Source: Bifidobacterium breve
GTDB taxonomy: Bacteria > Actinomycetota > Actinomycetes > Nanopelagicales > Nanopelagicaceae
Reading direction: 5' to 3'
NCBI GenBank assembly: GCA_945866155.1
Contig: CAMBGL010000084.1
Location: forward strand, 1-5,239
Length of the DNA stretch: 5,239 nt
The translations under genes were made by a program, and so were the position numbers. The notes beneath the pieces are model-generated. The model saw nothing but the letters and a program-made list of their open reading frames with translations. It was not told the origin of the DNA and did no database searches. This document shows positions 5,140 to 5,239 of the stretch, in pieces (position 1 is the stretch's first letter; each line of letters starts with the position of its first letter).

Positions 5140-5239
5140 GTCCGGCGACGTTCTACTCTCCCACAAGGTCACCCTTGCAGTACCATCGACGCTGAGAGGC
5201 TTAACTTCCGGGTTCGGAATGGGACCGGGTGTTTCCCTC
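5140..5239 (-). rRNA. rrf: 5S ribosomal RNA (partial, 5' end outside the window)
   Basis: The reverse complement reads GAGGGAAACACCCGGTCCCA, then CCGAACCCGGAAGTTAAG, GGTACTGCAAGGGTGACC, TGTGGGAGAGTAG and ACGTCGCCGGAC. These are the conserved bacterial 5S rRNA blocks in order, including the loop B/C region and helices IV-V. About 100 nt are present; actinobacterial 5S is near 117-120 nt, so about 18-20 nt at the 5' end lie beyond the right edge. The 3' end is placed near 5140 from the terminal GCCGGACT and may be off by one or two bases. 16S and 23S genes are expected further right on the same strand (inference). Confidence 0.97.

Overview
This window is the left-running part of one chromosomal gene cluster, and every supported gene is on the minus strand. 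Read in the direction of transcription (right to left) it holds: the 3' part of a 5S rRNA gene, a rho-independent terminator, an Arg-rich/TPR-like protein, a small SSB-like OB-fold protein, a coiled-coil protein with a histone-H1-like lysine tail, a 52-aa acidic small protein, TlyA (rRNA 2'-O-methyltransferase), NAD kinase, and RecN, which runs off the left edge without its C-terminus.

The organism is most likely an actinobacterium with unusually low GC, such as the freshwater acI/Nanopelagicales group (inference). The order small protein - tlyA - nadK - recN, preceded further upstream by a TPR-type protein, matches the Mycobacterium tuberculosis cluster as I remember it (Rv1691, Rv1693, tlyA Rv1694, ppnK Rv1695, recN Rv1696). 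The proteins also read as actinobacterial, for example the NAD kinase C-terminus ending LPVEGWRGE. The codons, however, are AT-rich for that phylum. No database search was run, so the genus is not established.

Layout: 5140-5239 is 5S rRNA, cut off at its 5' end. 5093-5131 is its terminator, and 5036-5092 is a short AT-rich leader with a strong Shine-Dalgarno sequence for the TPR-like gene (4190-5035). An 82-bp gap (4108-4189) holds a hairpin that covers the Shine-Dalgarno of the SSB-like gene and a possible tiny leader ORF whose stop overlaps that gene's start. After the SSB-like gene (3760-4107) and a 57-bp gap comes a tight block. There the H1-like gene overlaps the 52-aa gene by 1 bp, 9 bp separate the latter from tlyA, tlyA overlaps nadK by 4 bp, and nadK overlaps recN by 8 bp. 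This spacing indicates one polycistronic message with translational coupling.

The set links rRNA modification (TlyA), NADP supply (NadK) and DNA repair or nucleic-acid binding (RecN, SSB-like, H1-like). The core is a conserved housekeeping neighbourhood, and I see no mobile element, CRISPR array, defence system or tRNA. The less ordinary parts are the strict five-residue KK repeat on the H1-like protein, the SSB paralogue with no acidic tip, the structured leader before it, and the small protein between the H1-like gene and tlyA.
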